From Gordius sp. MW1 (lineage: Eukaryota > Nematomorpha > Gordioida > Gordea > Gordiidae): 64,000 nt of DNA. Shown here piece by piece: positions 1 through 13,300 of the stretch (positions within the stretch are counted from its first letter, which is position 1; each line of letters starts with the position of its first letter). The notes under the pieces are model-generated. The model searched no databases. It was not told where the DNA came from and saw only the letters and a list, made by a program, of their open reading frames with translations. The stretch lies in contig OZ038532.1 in assembly GCA_964036665.1 (NCBI GenBank), forward strand, positions 19,061,037 through 19,125,036, read 5' to 3'. The position numbers and the translations under genes were made by a program.

Positions 1-490
1 AAATATAAATATTTTAATCCTTTCCATAACCTAGCTAGGGACTTGATGGAAATAAAGGGGTTCTGGCAAAATTTGTAAAAATAACTTGGGGACGGATGGC
101 GATTTTTAGCATTTTCATATGCAATTTAATGAAAAGTAACAAAAAATACACTATCTAAAAAATCTCATTAAGCCCGAATTGCCCGAATCCTATCTTCTTC
201 GTGCCCGCCCGAAAATAAAAATTTAGAATCTGATCTCTGATTACAAGCCATGGAGATGAGAAAAATACGGTGGAGGTTGGGATTTCGAAATCATTAAATA
301 AAGGCATGAGTATTAATATGGACAAGTGTTTTTGACCTGCAAGTGCAAGTATCAATTCAAAAATAGGGATAGCTTACCTATAATGTGGGTAAATTTTAAC
401 AAAATATAAATTAAATTTAATATTAAAACATGACATAGTTTGAAGGTCGAAATAACTCTTTTGATAACATAAACATCATTCATTATTTAC

Positions 491-1087
491 CAAAGGCATC
501 CCCACTAATTGGCATATAGCTCCTAGAATAATGGCAAATGGTTTCTTTACCAATTGTTGTATTGCATCTGAATCAATTTTACACCCAAAAAGGAATGTGT
601 TTAATACGATAAATCCTAATACTAATCCACGGAATGCAATGATTAAAGCATTCTCCTTACGAATGACAGTTATTTGAATAGGATCACATTTATAATATTT
701 AACGAGATCTCCTTGCTTCAACTTTACTCTCAAAGTCAAAATGGTTTTTCCCAAGAAAACTGACTTTATTTTTAGGTAGGTTTCATTATTTGTTTTCAAA
801 ATCCTCGCTATTCTTCTATTCTTTATAATAGGATTTGATGTTAGATCCTGAGAGGTGATATTATAAAGCACTTGACTTACGGTACCATTTAGAGCCACTT
901 TAGTCTGCGGTTCGAATAGGTAATATTTGATGTCTTTAACGCTCCCTAGCGGAATTTCAATTTTTGGAGGATCAAAAAGACACGATATCTTCTTTCCACA
1001 TAAGACCGGAGAATAAATGCATAATAATATGGATGAATAAAGTAATATATGACATTTATGACTAAAATAATAGTGAAGATACATCAA
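491..1087 (-). CDS. SLC10 (P3/SLC10A3-like) transporter, 5' coding exon, partial
   Basis: Reads leftward from an ATG at 1087 and is open for 199 codons to a splice donor (gtaaat) just after a GMPL motif. The in-frame stop a few codons later lies inside the intron. Residues about 11-30 are hydrophobic and end in a likely signal-peptide cleavage site. Residues 31-145 look like an extracellular beta-rich domain with two NxT/S sites. From about residue 147 a membrane segment runs into an FGCKID motif and a QLVGMPL motif. This order (ectodomain, first helix, FGC-K/R-(I/L), helix with MPL) is that of the SLC10 sodium/bile-acid symporter relatives SLC10A3/P3 and SLC10A5. The remaining transmembrane exons must lie beyond the left edge; I see none in 1-490. 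Family call from motif memory. The substrate is unknown, and P3 itself is an orphan transporter. Confidence 0.72.
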
Positions 1088-2318
1088 TTAGCGTTTGTTG
1101 AGATAGGAGAGAAAAATTGCAGGATAAATTAAGCTTGCGTAAAAGAGAAATTTATGCAACTCCTCCCACACACCTCCCGTTTATCGGAAAACGAAATTAT
1201 TTATAAACGTTTACCCCCCCCCCCCCCTCTAGCTATCACATAATATCAGGTGCCTGCATACAATCATAATGATAGCTTAATTTGTTAAGAAATGTATGTT
1301 ATTTTTAAAAGGGAATTTAATTATTTGCAATTGCACCCTAAAACTTTATAGGTAAAAAATGTTGTTATTTCCAATTTTTAATGAAAAAATGGCATTTTTG
1401 GAGGTACGGAAATACATTTAGGTTGAGAGGCAATTTAGCGTGTTAGTAACCTTGCTAAAATGACCTTCAGTTATATTGGTAAAGGAGTTGTGTAGCACTA
1501 ATTTATTAGTCATACATTTTAATTAAAAATATACTAATAATTATTATTAAATATAGATAATTATTTTTCTGTGTATATTGAGTGGTACTTATTAGATTAG
1601 TCCATAAAATAACATAAAGGTGTAAGGGGGTATTAACAAAGCGTCACGTCGACACTTAAGTTTAATAACTATGTAATATTAACAATATTAAAGCTTATTT
1701 CTATGATGTTATTAAAAAGGTATAATATATGTTTGTTTTTAACATGTATATAATATATATATTAATAATACGGGTGGTTCGTAAATAGTCTAAAATGCAT
1801 TTATCATTATTTTTAATTTCGAGAAAATCAATAATTGTTATTGATTTTTTAACAAACGTGATAATTATTTTTCTTTATATTAAGCAAAGTAACTATCTAT
1901 ATTAATGTGGTCACGTGAAGATTAAAATAATATAAAAATGCAATTATAAATATTTTAAGAAACTTAATAAATTTTGTACACAAAATCGTTTGAATTCATA
2001 ATGTCATTTCAACCCTGCATTATAAATTGTTGCTGATAAGGCCTCGGGGTCCTTTTTAAGCGGATTGTTTACGAAAATTGACACTGCAAAATTATGATTT
2101 ATTTATACTTATAGACTACAAGCTATAATTTAATTTGGCTTGCAAATCATCCGCCTTTTACAGATATAATGACAATTTAACATTGATTTGAATTTACATT
2201 ATAATGCACGAGTGTTTTTATTATAAACGATGCTGTTTGGATTTTAGTATGTAATTGAATATAGACTAATATAATATCGAGCTAATAACGCGGTTTTTAT
2301 TCGGTTTATTGACTTGAA
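1088..2318. other. Intergenic AT-rich stretch, no gene seen
   Basis: About 1.2 kb between the transporter start and the last exon of the Gly/Tyr-rich peptide gene. It contains a poly-C run near 1213-1228 and AT-rich simple sequence. The transporter promoter should be in its left part, but I see no site I can defend. Confidence 0.5.
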
Positions 2319-5006
2319 TTAGCCGTAATAATTATATGGGTTTTGAGCGTAGATCGGGTACATTCCGTAAGTTCCGTAGAAAGGATAAGAACCGTATCCG
2401 CCATACCCCATATAAGGATTTCTGTAACCTACAATATAATCTAAGCTAAATATCCACAAATATATCATTTATACTCATAATCAACAATATTATTAATTAA
2501 TGTATTGAATTAATAAAAAAAAATTACATTATGAAGTGTTGACTTATGAGTAGTTTAAAATTTTATCATATTATCTTTGAATAAAATGCCGCTCTATTCC
2601 CTTCCCTTAGGCGAATACCCTTAAAATTAATATCAAAGTTATCTTTGGGCTAACAATTGTCAGGAAGGCACTGAAATAAAAGATTAAATAAAAAAGTAAG
2701 AAAATTAGTAGCTCTCAATATTATTAACCAATTCCTATAATAACCCAAGGATCCAGACCCCTATTATTGACCCCATCCCCTTAGTTAACAAACAATTATG
2801 AACCTTCTAGAGGAATTTAATGCACATTTCAATAAAATATTATTGTAGTATTGTCGCTTCATTCATACATCTAGAAATAAACAATTACCATGATCACCAT
2901 GGGCTTAGCCATCATTGGGATTAAGAAGGGCAATAATGATTTAGGGAGTAGCTAAATGATAATTTTTTTTTAAATTTTAGCCATAATTTTAATAAATTTC
3001 AACAAATCTTTAGATTTAGAAGAAGCAGTCGCCCCTCCCTGCCCCCCCCCTCATTAAACAATCTGGATTATATTTTTTGGAAATTTTCACACTAAAGTAT
3101 ATCCTAGCTTGCTTTTAATTGAGAAACGTATCCGCAGCAGGAACCCTTTGAATTGCCTCCTGAACAAAACATTTATATAGAGCATAAGATAACTAACTAA
3201 ATACCCCCATTTTGGGCGCCCTCAAAAGCGCTAGCATACCGTCCGTTTTAAAACCTGTAAATTTTCTTTAAAGGCAAGGAGCGGCCCGACGGCTCCGTTC
3301 TCTTTATTCCCTGGCATGATAGTCTCAAACTTAAACGGGATTTTAAGGGCATAGACAATTTCGGCACGTTTAAACAAAACTAAAATGTCCTTGCAGATGA
3401 CCTCAAAACGGCCAAGTAAAAAGCCCTTCTTCATTTCGATATTTTTACCGCTATGGGCAATGCCGTGTAAAACGCACTCGCCCCATAAAGTATTCCCAAA
3501 GATTTTTATAAAAACGCATAAAAAGGATTTGTTTCACAAATTTAATTTAAATTCCTGGCCGATATCTGGCCACTTATCGTGATGATTTCGAATAAATGGC
3601 TGCAATAGCCAGGTAATTAATGTTTAAAGGTTGTTTTAACACTCATTATTAATATTGGCGCAGCCAGGGTTTTGATTGTGGAGAGCCAAAGTTTGTGGGA
3701 AAGTGAAATGATTTTTTTTTGATTTCACCAAAACTTTGTTATATATTATATATTAGAAGGTCTAAATTATAGGGGGGAGGGCAGTTGTCAATTCCTACTT
3801 TCCTTTAGTTGAGTTGTCTCTTCAAATCCTATTTAGTCCGCATGGATGGTTTTTTAAACAAATAACTTCTCAAGGGAATTGTATTAACTAAATAAAGAGA
3901 AATAAACTTTTCGAATGATAAATTTAAGCATGATCCATACCATATTAAAAAGTTGAGTATTCAAAATCAGAACCATATATAAGAATTAATAACAAATGAT
4001 GTTTTGCATAGTACTTACCATAACCATATCTATTCCCGTAATAACCTTTAATAGTTGCCAAAAGAATTAATATGAATAAGCAAAAAAATTTTTACAAAAT
4101 AACTGCATTTTATAAATTAAAACAATTATAAATTACCATTTCTCCGAACCCTGTGGCTAAGCGAATCCCTCGTTTCATCTATTAATTAAAGACACTTTTT
4201 TACATCTAATAGATCTTGATATTTCTTACTACATGGGAGTAGCCAGGGGGAGGTAGGGAGGGGCGGCTGCCCCCCTCTAAATCCAAACAATTTCTTACAG
4301 TTTAATATGATTATAATGAAAATTCCAAAAGATCCTCATTTTTTCCCTCCCTAAATCATTAAGCCTCCTCTAATTCAAATCCTGGCTACGCTCATGTATC
4401 ATTAAGTGTCCATACAATATTGCAGGAAATACGAGTGGTAGATAAAAATGATTTATATTTATAAAAAAAAATTTGTTGTAAAAATTCGTGAGTTATTTAC
4501 GAAATCTAATACTTATAATGGATATTTTTCTAAATATTTTACCTTGTAAAGGAGCACCGAAAAGCGTAAACACGAGGCATGCCTAAATAGAAATTATATA
4601 TTTTTTTAATATCACAAAGCATTTCTATATGTTATATGCAGGAGATTGCAAATTAAGCAATAGATTTAAACTTGAGCTTAGGGATAGTTTGGAGCGAGGC
4701 ATGTTGTAACCATTAATTTATGCCCTTAAAATATTTTTTTGCGTGGGGTTATAAAAATGAAGGATATACTTTATGAAAAGTGATAAATTATATTAATTGT
4801 AATTCTAAAAAAAAATAGTTTTTTTATCTGCTTTATATGGTTAATTTTTTACAATAAATGCTACGTTCGGTAATAAGAAATGAATTTTTTATAGAGAATT
4901 AATAATTAATATTTAAAATTTAAAAATTAAATAAAAATTAAAAGACACTGTTGATTCCTGGGCATCTTACCAAGCAAGCTAATAGAATAAAGATATTTTG
5001 CAACAT
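2319..5006 (-). CDS. Secreted Gly/Tyr-rich small protein, four exons (70 aa)
   Basis: Spliced by eye on the minus strand: exon 1 at 4971-5006, exon 2 at 4543-4582, exon 3 at 4019-4045 (27 nt), exon 4 at 2319-2428. All borders are GT...AG, phases match (0, 1, 1) and the sum is 213 nt, exactly 71 codons with stop. Exons 1-2 encode a classical signal peptide (M-L-Q-N then Ile/Leu/Ala/Cys-rich, cleavage likely near APLQ). Exons 3-4 encode a mature chain of about 45 residues made almost only of Gly and Tyr with Pro, Asn, Arg and Met, in YGGYGSYPFYGTYG-type repeats. There are no cysteines after the signal peptide. Such proteins occur as structural, adhesive, cuticle/shell-matrix or antimicrobial peptides. 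I recognise no specific family. Every exon is too short to be found as a long ORF. The matching phases and the coherent product make a chance assembly unlikely. Confidence 0.68.
3231..3500 (-). other. Candidate exon inside the Gly/Tyr-gene intron, unrecognised
   Basis: An open frame on the minus strand with composition richer in GC than its surroundings, inside the 1.6-kb intron 3. It runs through MKKGFLLGRFEVICKD and ends near ...KENLQ at a possible donor (cag|gtttta). I do not recognise the protein and find no convincing acceptor upstream, so it may be a remnant of an inserted sequence or a first exon beginning at the ATG at 3434. Confidence 0.25.
4232..4396. mobile_element. hAT-like MITE, GGGCGTAGCCAGG family
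   Basis: Begins CATGGGAGTAGCCAGG and ends in the inverted form CCTGGCTACGCTCATG. The interior has poly-C/G blocks and an AT-rich middle. It lies in intron 2 of the Gly/Tyr-peptide gene. The flanking 8 bp match only partly (tcttacta / tatcatta), so this is an old copy. Confidence 0.7.
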
Positions 5007-5205
5007 TGGGAATATTTAATGCAAGTTTGTAACTGATCAGTTCGTTTGACTTAAATTGAGCTTGGGGCCAGCAATAATTACATTTGTCATCTTGATTAAT
5101 TAACTTATGCCTAAAATAGCAAGGTTTATTAGATGTTTTACTTTAATTGCAAAATCAGGGTTAGCGATCAAATTTGTGGTTTTGTTCACTTATAATAACA
5201 TTAAT

Positions 5206-5363
5206 TATGGGCGTAACCAGCAGGAACCTGAGAGGGGTGGCTCTCCCTTCCCTCTTTAGATCCAAAAATTAACTATCAATATGATATAGTACAAGATTTA
5301 AAATGTCCCTCCCCAAATAATTTTGCTCCACCCCCTTCTAAACTAATTTCTAGGTACGCCCAA
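5206..5363. mobile_element. hAT-like MITE, GGGCGTAGCCAGG family, decayed
   Basis: Left end TATGGGCGTAACCAG; right end near TAGGTACGCCCA. The interior layout matches the other copies. No clean target-site duplication. Confidence 0.55.
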
Positions 5364-5395
5364 GCATATATTTAAGATAAGTGCGTATAGTATGA

Positions 5396-5772
5396 CATGG
5401 GCGTACGCAGGGGCCCCCAATTAAAAAAAAAAATTTTAATTACAAAAACCCTAACAAATTAAAAAAAAATTATGTTTTGCCCCCCCCCGTTAATTAGCAG
5501 GAGGGGGCAGCCGGACCCCCTGCCCCCCCTAATTTGCCAGGGGGGGCAGGGGGTCTGGCTGCCCACACTGCCTAATTTAGGGCAGTTGCTTTTTTTTTGC
5601 TCTCAGGAAAATTTTGGATAGTCGAAACCTTTTTTTTTTTTTTTTTTAATTTTGCTCTCAAGAAAATTATAAGGATAGTTGAGACCTTTTTTTTTTTGCT
5701 CTCAGGAAAATGTCGAGACCTTTTTTTTTAAATCTGCCCCCCCCCCTAATTCAAAACCTGTGTACGCCCATG
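5396..5772. mobile_element. hAT-like MITE with internal T-rich tandem repeat
   Basis: Ends CATGGGCGTACGCAGG and TGTGTACGCCCATG, flanked by a perfect 8-bp duplication TAGTATGA (5388-5395 and 5773-5780). Inside are three to four diverged repeats of a poly-T run followed by GCTCTCAGGAAAAT..., between G/C-rich blocks. Longer than the other copies because of this internal expansion. Confidence 0.8.
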
Positions 5773-5829
5773 TAGTATGAAATGAATTAACATTTTTACG
5801 TCTAGTATCTCAAGAGCCCTTTTGCAAAT

Positions 5830-6570
5830 ATATCTAATATATAAAATTCTCGTATCACGGTGTTTGTAGTTAAACTGCTCCAAAACGGCTTAACCGATTC
5901 TTATAAAATTTTCTGTGCATATTTGGTAGATTTGAGAATATGTTTTTAACTTAACCCCTATGTGATATGACGGTCCAGTATTTTTGTTTTATACGTTTAA
6001 ACACTTAATAAAATGTCAATCATAAGCAACTTCATGACGTCATACATGGATACTCTAAAATGCGATTTAAATAATCTTTTATATATAAAGAGGCTAAATT
6101 ATTCTACTTATAAAAAATATATCATAAATCTATATGTTTTTTATAAAAGAAACTAAGCAAATATCAATAGGGATATAAAATTACTTCGAACAACGGGGAC
6201 TATGATATTTAAGGTTTAAAATACATATCCTAATATACTTTATAAAGGCATCTCCATTGAAAAACAATGAAATAACGAACTACCAAATTGGCCGGTTAAT
6301 CAGCTCCAATGAAGCTGTGTGGGGTATTTTCGGTTTCCCAATTCATGAACGGGACTGCAGTTATCCTTTTAGCTGCCCATTTTGAAAATTACCAGCGCGT
6401 ATTTTTTACGTGAGACAGCTCTTTATCCTGCTATAAATCCACCAAAAACTACACTCACCATTTCGATCTGAGTAATCGTGCCGATGGTTATAGTGCCTTC
6501 GCTAGAACTCTACTCAATTCAGAAGTACCACGCTATTTTAAAGGGACTCAATCGAAAAAATTGATGCCCG
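5830..6570 (+). mobile_element. Helitron remnant (helicase/Rep fragment, broken)
   Basis: Around 6270-6560 the plus strand carries, in shifting frames, pieces of a Helitron helicase: SSNEAVWGIFGFPIHER, then AAHFENYQRVFFT, then NPPKTTLT and TLLNSEVPRYF. These occur in the same order in intact Helitron proteins (NEAxWRIFxFPxHER ... VHLxNxQRVYFT ... LYxEVPxYFxW). Upstream at 5845-5945 is a motif (TATAAAATTCTCG..., then CGGCTTAACCGATTC) often seen with invertebrate Helitrons. Stops and frameshifts make it non-functional. Family assignment from memory. Confidence 0.7.
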
Positions 6571-6599
6571 CAAGCAAGGCACAATAGAGAGAGTTAGAA

Positions 6600-7346
6600 G
6601 GCTTTGAAAGAGGGGAATATTGTTGATTTCACAAATGTACCTCTGAAATATAAGATTATCATAATAAACAAATGAGAGACCACAAAACCTTTTAAGAAAC
6701 ATAAGGTCTTTAAATGCTAGGAAATTTTTTCTATAAAATAAATAACTGGAGCAATTAGGGATGGCCTTGAGTGTAAAGCAGGTATGACAATTAAGGGATT
6801 GCTATCTAGGTGTCCAGGGGTCGACATCAATAATGCTTTTACCTAGCAAGTAAGACCAACTCCGGTTCTTTCACATTCATTTTAATAGAAAATCTCTATG
6901 TTAGGAGCTAGACCCAGTTTTTCAACCAATTTCTTCATAATTTGCCACTTTCTTTAAAGAAGAGGAACCTATGAGGTTTTGAAATAGAATATTAGTTTTA
7001 ATCAGGTTTTTTAAAAATTGCTATAAACTAAGATTAATTCTAATAAGATAATTAAGCTCTGAGGGGTGATTATAATAAAATTTATGGTACTTATAGTTAT
7101 TTATTTTAATGTCTATACAAATGTTTAATAAAAAATGACTTTTATTATTTATAGAATTGGATTACTCAAATCTATCACTGATATCCAAAAAATTGGTAAT
7201 AAAAAAATTTATTAAAAGGTGTGAATATTTATTTTAATCTTGAATACATAATATTAGCCATGTTTAAACAATTTAATTTTAAAAAAGTATGGCTTAGAAA
7301 ATTGAATCTCAATATTAAGCGATGGGGCATTCATACATTTAAAAGC
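6600..7346. other. Upstream region of FTSJ3-like gene
   Basis: About 750 bp of AT-rich sequence between the Helitron remnant and the FTSJ3 start codon. It should hold the promoter and 5' UTR. I see no TATA box or initiator I would defend among the many A/T runs. Confidence 0.4.
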
Positions 7347-10300
7347 ATGGGTAAAAAATTAAAAGTTGGAAAGTCTCGCAAAGATAAATTTTATAAGTTA
7401 TCCAAAGAAATCGGTTCGACTTATTAAGTTTGTCGTTATAAAAAATATTATAGGGTATCGATCTCGTGCAGCTTTCAAATTGATCCAATTAAATCAAAAA
7501 TACTCATTCCTACAGAATAGTTCAGTGTTATTAGACCTTTGTTGTGCTCCAGGAGGATGGCTGCAGGTTGCTGCCAAAACGATGGCTGCTTCATCATTAA
7601 TTATAGGCAAACTTATAATAATTGTGCTTAAATTTACTTTTAATTAATTATATGAATATATTTGTATACGTTATTATAACATATTTTGTATGTGTAGGTA
7701 TTGATTTGGTACCCATAAAACCTTTACCAAATGTTGAATTAATTCAAGAGGATATAACAACAGATAAATGTTACTCAGTAATTAACATTTTTGCATTTGG
7801 ATATTCAATTTCTAGTATAAATTTTATATTGTACTTTTATAAAATTTATAGATGCTCAAAAGATTTTTGAAAACATGTAAATTGGATTGTGTTTTGCATG
7901 ATGGTGCTCCAAATCTTGGTAATAACTGGTTGCATGATGCTCATTCACAAGGTAATATTTAAAAAAAACTAAATTGTACATTAAAATTATTTTTTGCCTA
8001 TTATTAACCTAAGATAAAATTATTTTTTTATTGATCCTTGCTTGTATTATTCTAAAAATATTTGTATTTATAAAAATATGTCATAATATCTTTCTTATAA
8101 AAACTTTATTATTATATATACATTCACACATTTTTAAAAAAATATTCCACTTTTTACATTAATATTTTATTTTATCATAGTTTATGACTATCAATAGCTC
8201 TACTAAGTTTATAATCTTTTTAACGTATAAATATTTTATTTCATTAAATTTTTTTGTTGAATATTTAATTTATAACATAAAATTCTAAATTAAGGTTAAA
8301 TAGAGGCTTATAGGTAAGGTCATCCTACAAGTACAAAACATCATTTTTTGACCTTCATTTTCACCTCAATCACTAATAAAAATTGTATTATAATTTAAAG
8401 GACTATATATATGAAACAAAGCTAATTAAACATCTTTAATTAAGATTTTTAAACATTTATATATCGTTTTTATGTTGTTTTGGGGGTAAAATTTTTCAGT
8501 TAGGCTAACCTTTTACGCCTTCAAATTGGCTGTTAATTTTCTGGCACCCGGTGGCTGGTTTGTAACCAAACTTTTCCGCAGCAAAGATTACAACTCCATG
8601 ATTTGGCTGTTTCAAAAGTTTTTCCGAAAAGTTGAATCCACAAAACCTCAGGCTTCGCGAAACGAATCTGCCGAAATATACGTAATATGTCAGGGCTTCA
8701 TTCGCTACGACAAAGTAGATGCCAAATTTCTCGACCCTAAATTCATTTTCCAAGAAGTTGACGACATTATATTACCCTCGCCAAACGATTTGGAGAAACT
8801 AAATGAGGCAAAAGAAGAAAAGAGTGGAGGCAAGGGGTTGCCCGAAGGTTTAGAACTACGTTTAGAGGAAGATAAGGAGACTAAAAATAATAGGTTTAGA
8901 CTGTCTAAAGACGTGGATAGTACCTTGATTAGCGATATCGATTTTATACAAAGCTCTAGCCACAAACAGATATTGGCTAAAGAAGGTACGGTCAAGGAAA
9001 TTTTGATGATTGATCCACGGGTTAGAGCACACCCTTTGACCACTCCCGAAATTAGAGAATTATGTTCGGACCTGCAAGTTATGGGTAAAGGAGACGTTAG
9101 AACTCTTACTAGATGGGCCCTGAAACTTAAAAAAGACCTTTTCCCGAGCCATAAGCCGGACGTACCCGAAGGAGCTAAGGAACCGAGTAAATTTATCCAC
9201 AAAACACTTAATTATATTGTTAAAATTTTTAAGAATATAATAGTAACTCCTTTTTAGGAGTGCCGCAATTACCTTAAAAGTAGACTCTAATTAGCGCCAT
9301 CTATAGGCAATTTTAATTAGTGACTATTATAACTATATATTTATATATATCCCTATCTTTTTTAGCATGTGACTCGAAAATGATAACAGACTTATACCGT
9401 TTTCGCTCCTATTAGAGCTCATCAGTATGCCATAGTTAATTTTCTAAGCTTTTTAAGGTGGCGTATTTATATTATAGCTATTATAAAACCACTTGTCGGT
9501 TAATTCCTACTGAGCCTTTCTAAACTTGGTGTCGTTTAATTGGGAAAAATTATTTCCATATCCAATTTTAATAAACCACCTTACGTAGAGTTATTTTTAT
9601 CAATATTTTTAGCTCGTTTTTAAATTGGAAACAGGGTTTGTTAGCATAAATTATTTATAACTTTGGTCGAGAATTGAAAAACTATAAACAAATTAATTTC
9701 AATGTATAGAATATTTCGTTTTATAGCAAAAATTGACATCACATCATCTCACTCAACTATCTATTATATTTTGACCATAGACTAACACCCAGATACACTT
9801 ATCTTTTTTGGCAGTCTTGAAATAATTATAATTTGCCTTAATTCTTGAAATTACATACAATTTTAAATGATTACTTCGTCTTAATATAGGTATTTCACTG
9901 TTTTATAACGATGAAAACGACCACTGTTGTTTGGGAATTAGCGAAGAAATTTAAAATTATTTTTGTTCATAGTTTGGGGGAAATAATTGTAAAGCATTAC
10001 TTATTATTTGGTACACTTAGAAATGACGGAAGATGAGATAATGGAAAAGATGGTACAAAACGCTAAGACGGAATCCGAGCATCTGCTCAAGCTTAAACGG
10101 AGGAAGGTGGCTAAGCAAAGACTCAAACTGGCCCAGAGGATGCAACTTAAAATGGATTTACCGCACGAAGTTACGGACACGTTCGAAGATGAGGAACTTT
10201 TCGACATGAAACGGTTGGCCTCTAGGGCACAGCCATCCTCACCCAAAATGCAGGGTAGTAATAAGATAAGACCATTTGTTATGAGCAATTTTTTATAGTA

Positions 10301-13300
10301 TTTTTATATGGAGTGAACGAATTTAGTATTAAAAAGGGATATTTTTGTGTTTTTTAAGGGTGTGTCTTAATAGGCGAATTCGAAGTGAGGCTAAGAAAGC
10401 AAATAGGCGTTAAATGGCTTCTTTTTAATAAGCTAATCACAAACTTAACCCTACCAATTAGAAGATTTATCATATTAATATGTTAATTTAGTTTTGATAA
10501 AATTGTTTTAAATTTGTAAGTTATAGTATTTAATTATAATATCGGTACCTTTATGATCTGGAAATCACTCTATTCACACTCCTCCTCACTCTATTCACGC
10601 TCATTATAATTTGAATACACAACAGACATTGAAGTTTAGATATTTGAATACCTTACGATTTAACAATGTTATTCATATTAACCTCTATACAATTATATAT
10701 AAACTAACTCTTAACGACCCATACACACTCTAACTTTTGGTTAAATATATATATATTTACTTATATTAATAAAGTAAAAACTTAATTCTCTACAAAGTCG
10801 TCAATCGCGTAATTTAACAAATAAGATATGGCGGGCTTGGAGCTGAAGGGCGTATTTAGACGCAGCTTAAGACATGTTCAATTTCTTTTCCCCGTTTAAA
10901 CTTTTCAAATTAAGGAAAAGTTGCTATACACATTTATGTTTTAGCGGCATGCATTAAGAGATGGGAATTGGTGATTTATAGGGTTAAACTATACGCGAGA
11001 ATTTAGAATGCTGAACGAAGTCAGCTCGCCAGGCTGTGTTTTACAGCTAAAAAAATAATGTGTCACCCGCACCATTTTTTTTGATGATCAGAGATTTTTT
11101 CCCCGCCAATTTATGGGTGTCCTCGTGATAAACAGTAGTCCACAATATAAATGATTGGATGAATTTAATATTATCATATTCAATGCCATCCAATCCTATT
11201 GGAAAAACGCTCGATTAATTTTTTAGGTTATGCAAGATTTTATAATTGTTAAGAATTGAAAAATTCTAAATAATAATTTTTGTTGTAACTTACTCACGGA
11301 ACTTGGACTAAAACTGAGACTAGTGGGGTAAATACGGCTGGGTTTTGTTTGGTCGACCTTTGGTTTTAGTTGACTAAACAAAAGCAAACCAACGATTTTT
11401 TAGTCTGTTTATCTTAGTTGTATAAATGGACCAATTATGTTTAATAGACTAAAACCAAAAGTCGACCAAACTAGACCCAGCCGTTTTTACAACACAAATT
11501 GAGACACGGGTTATGCTGCTAAGAACAAACTAATCATAAGAATGTACAATAATAATAGGCGTATAGTTTTATTAACTATCTGCAATTTATGAATTTGTTG
11601 TATGTTTTAAGGCATGGAGGAAGATGGAGAAGTTGATCAATCTGATGACTCTAATGAAAACCTTCCTTTAAAAGATGGTACGCTCTTACTTAAAATTATT
11701 TTTCAAATGGCTTAAATACTTTTTTAGAATATTTTAGAGTAATATCTATAATCTAGCAGCTTTTAAGATATATTTTTAATATTGCATCGAAACCTTAGTC
11801 AATATCCTTTTACCTCTTTGGTATAATGTCCAAAATTTGCTTTCAAAATAATATAAAAATAGCTTAGATGAAATGATTCAGCTGTTTATGACAAAAAATG
11901 CAAGGTTTTTAACCTTTGTTGCCTAAAATTTTTCAAACAGCTCCTTTAATGGTCGATTTACTCCCCAATTCTCGAGACAAAAAGGAAATCAAGATAGAGC
12001 AATGGTTCGACAGGCCCTCTTTCAAGTACATTAAAGAGTCTGATCAAAGCGAAAATAGTCTGGGTAAAGTAACCCAGTCGCGCAAAAAATTAGCCAAATC
12101 GTCTCTACCTAAAAATTCCAAAACCACAAACACCAAGCCCTCTAGTATGCCATTAATCTTTTATATTCGCTTTACACCTAAACCTAATAAATTGATTTTT
12201 TGGGCAATTATTTTACCTTAATTCTCTATTGGCAATCATAATCAAGTCTCTTATAATATTATTAATATACGTTTTTAGCAGGTTTTTTAAATAGCATTTT
12301 TAGGGTTAAATTAGTTAAAAATATGTTAAGAGGGGCGTGGGGGCCTAGTTAATATAGGCTTTGCCTTTGAAAAAGAGGTCGCGGGTTCAAATTTTTAAAA
12401 GATGTAAAATATACCACTTCGTCAACAGGGCTGGCAGGCCTGGATAGCCGAGCGTCACCCCCCTCATCCAAATATCCAAAGAAGCTGACCACCTAACTGT
12501 GACCTTGGAATTTTTTTTTATTAGTTAAAAATATGTTAAAGATAGTTTGTCTTGTAGTCCTTTACAATTACATGTTTTTCGATTGCAGGTTTACATGAGA
12601 ATGGGGCTACTGCGGGAGGCGATAACAACACGCCACTTAACAACGACAAAGCTGAAATAGAAGATGAAACTGATGTTTTGCCGGAGCTCAATGGAGGCAT
12701 CAGTGGCGAATTTGAAGAAAGTGATGCCGGGGAAGACCTTAAGTTGCAAACGGCCGAAGAAATGACTTTAGGGTCTTACATGGTTCAATCCAAGAAAAAA
12801 ACTAGCGAAATGATCGATTGGTCTTACCATAGGTGAACTCAGTTTTAAAAACCATGTTTCTAATGGGTCTTTTTGTAATATGGGGAGGCATTTAGCAACG
12901 GACCTCTAAATAAAAGCTATTCTTATGGGCGTAGCCAAAGGGGGGGGGGCAGAGAGGGGCAGCTGCCCCCCTAAATCCAAATATTTGTTGAAATTTATTA
13001 AATTATGGCTAAAATTATCATTTTGACCATCTCGAAATTATGATTGTCCCCCTCTAATTCCAATGCTGGCTACGCCCATGACTATACTATTATGAGAGGT
13101 ACAATGTCGTCAGTTTTTCCTGAACCTTTAAAAATGTCCAAAACTTTGAACAATTAAAAATAGTGAATTGTTAGATATTGAGAATTACTAATGATTTTAA
13201 AATACCATCTTTTTGCAAGTGGCTTGCTATTGATAAATTATTAATATACACGATTCATTTCCTTATAAGCTAAGACAAGTCTACACTAAAATGTATATTT

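Noticed and set aside
155..355. Minus-strand ORF as the second exon of the SLC10 gene
   Set aside because: An acceptor-like cag precedes it, but the reading frames show no SLC10 transmembrane motif and contain stops in the needed phase.
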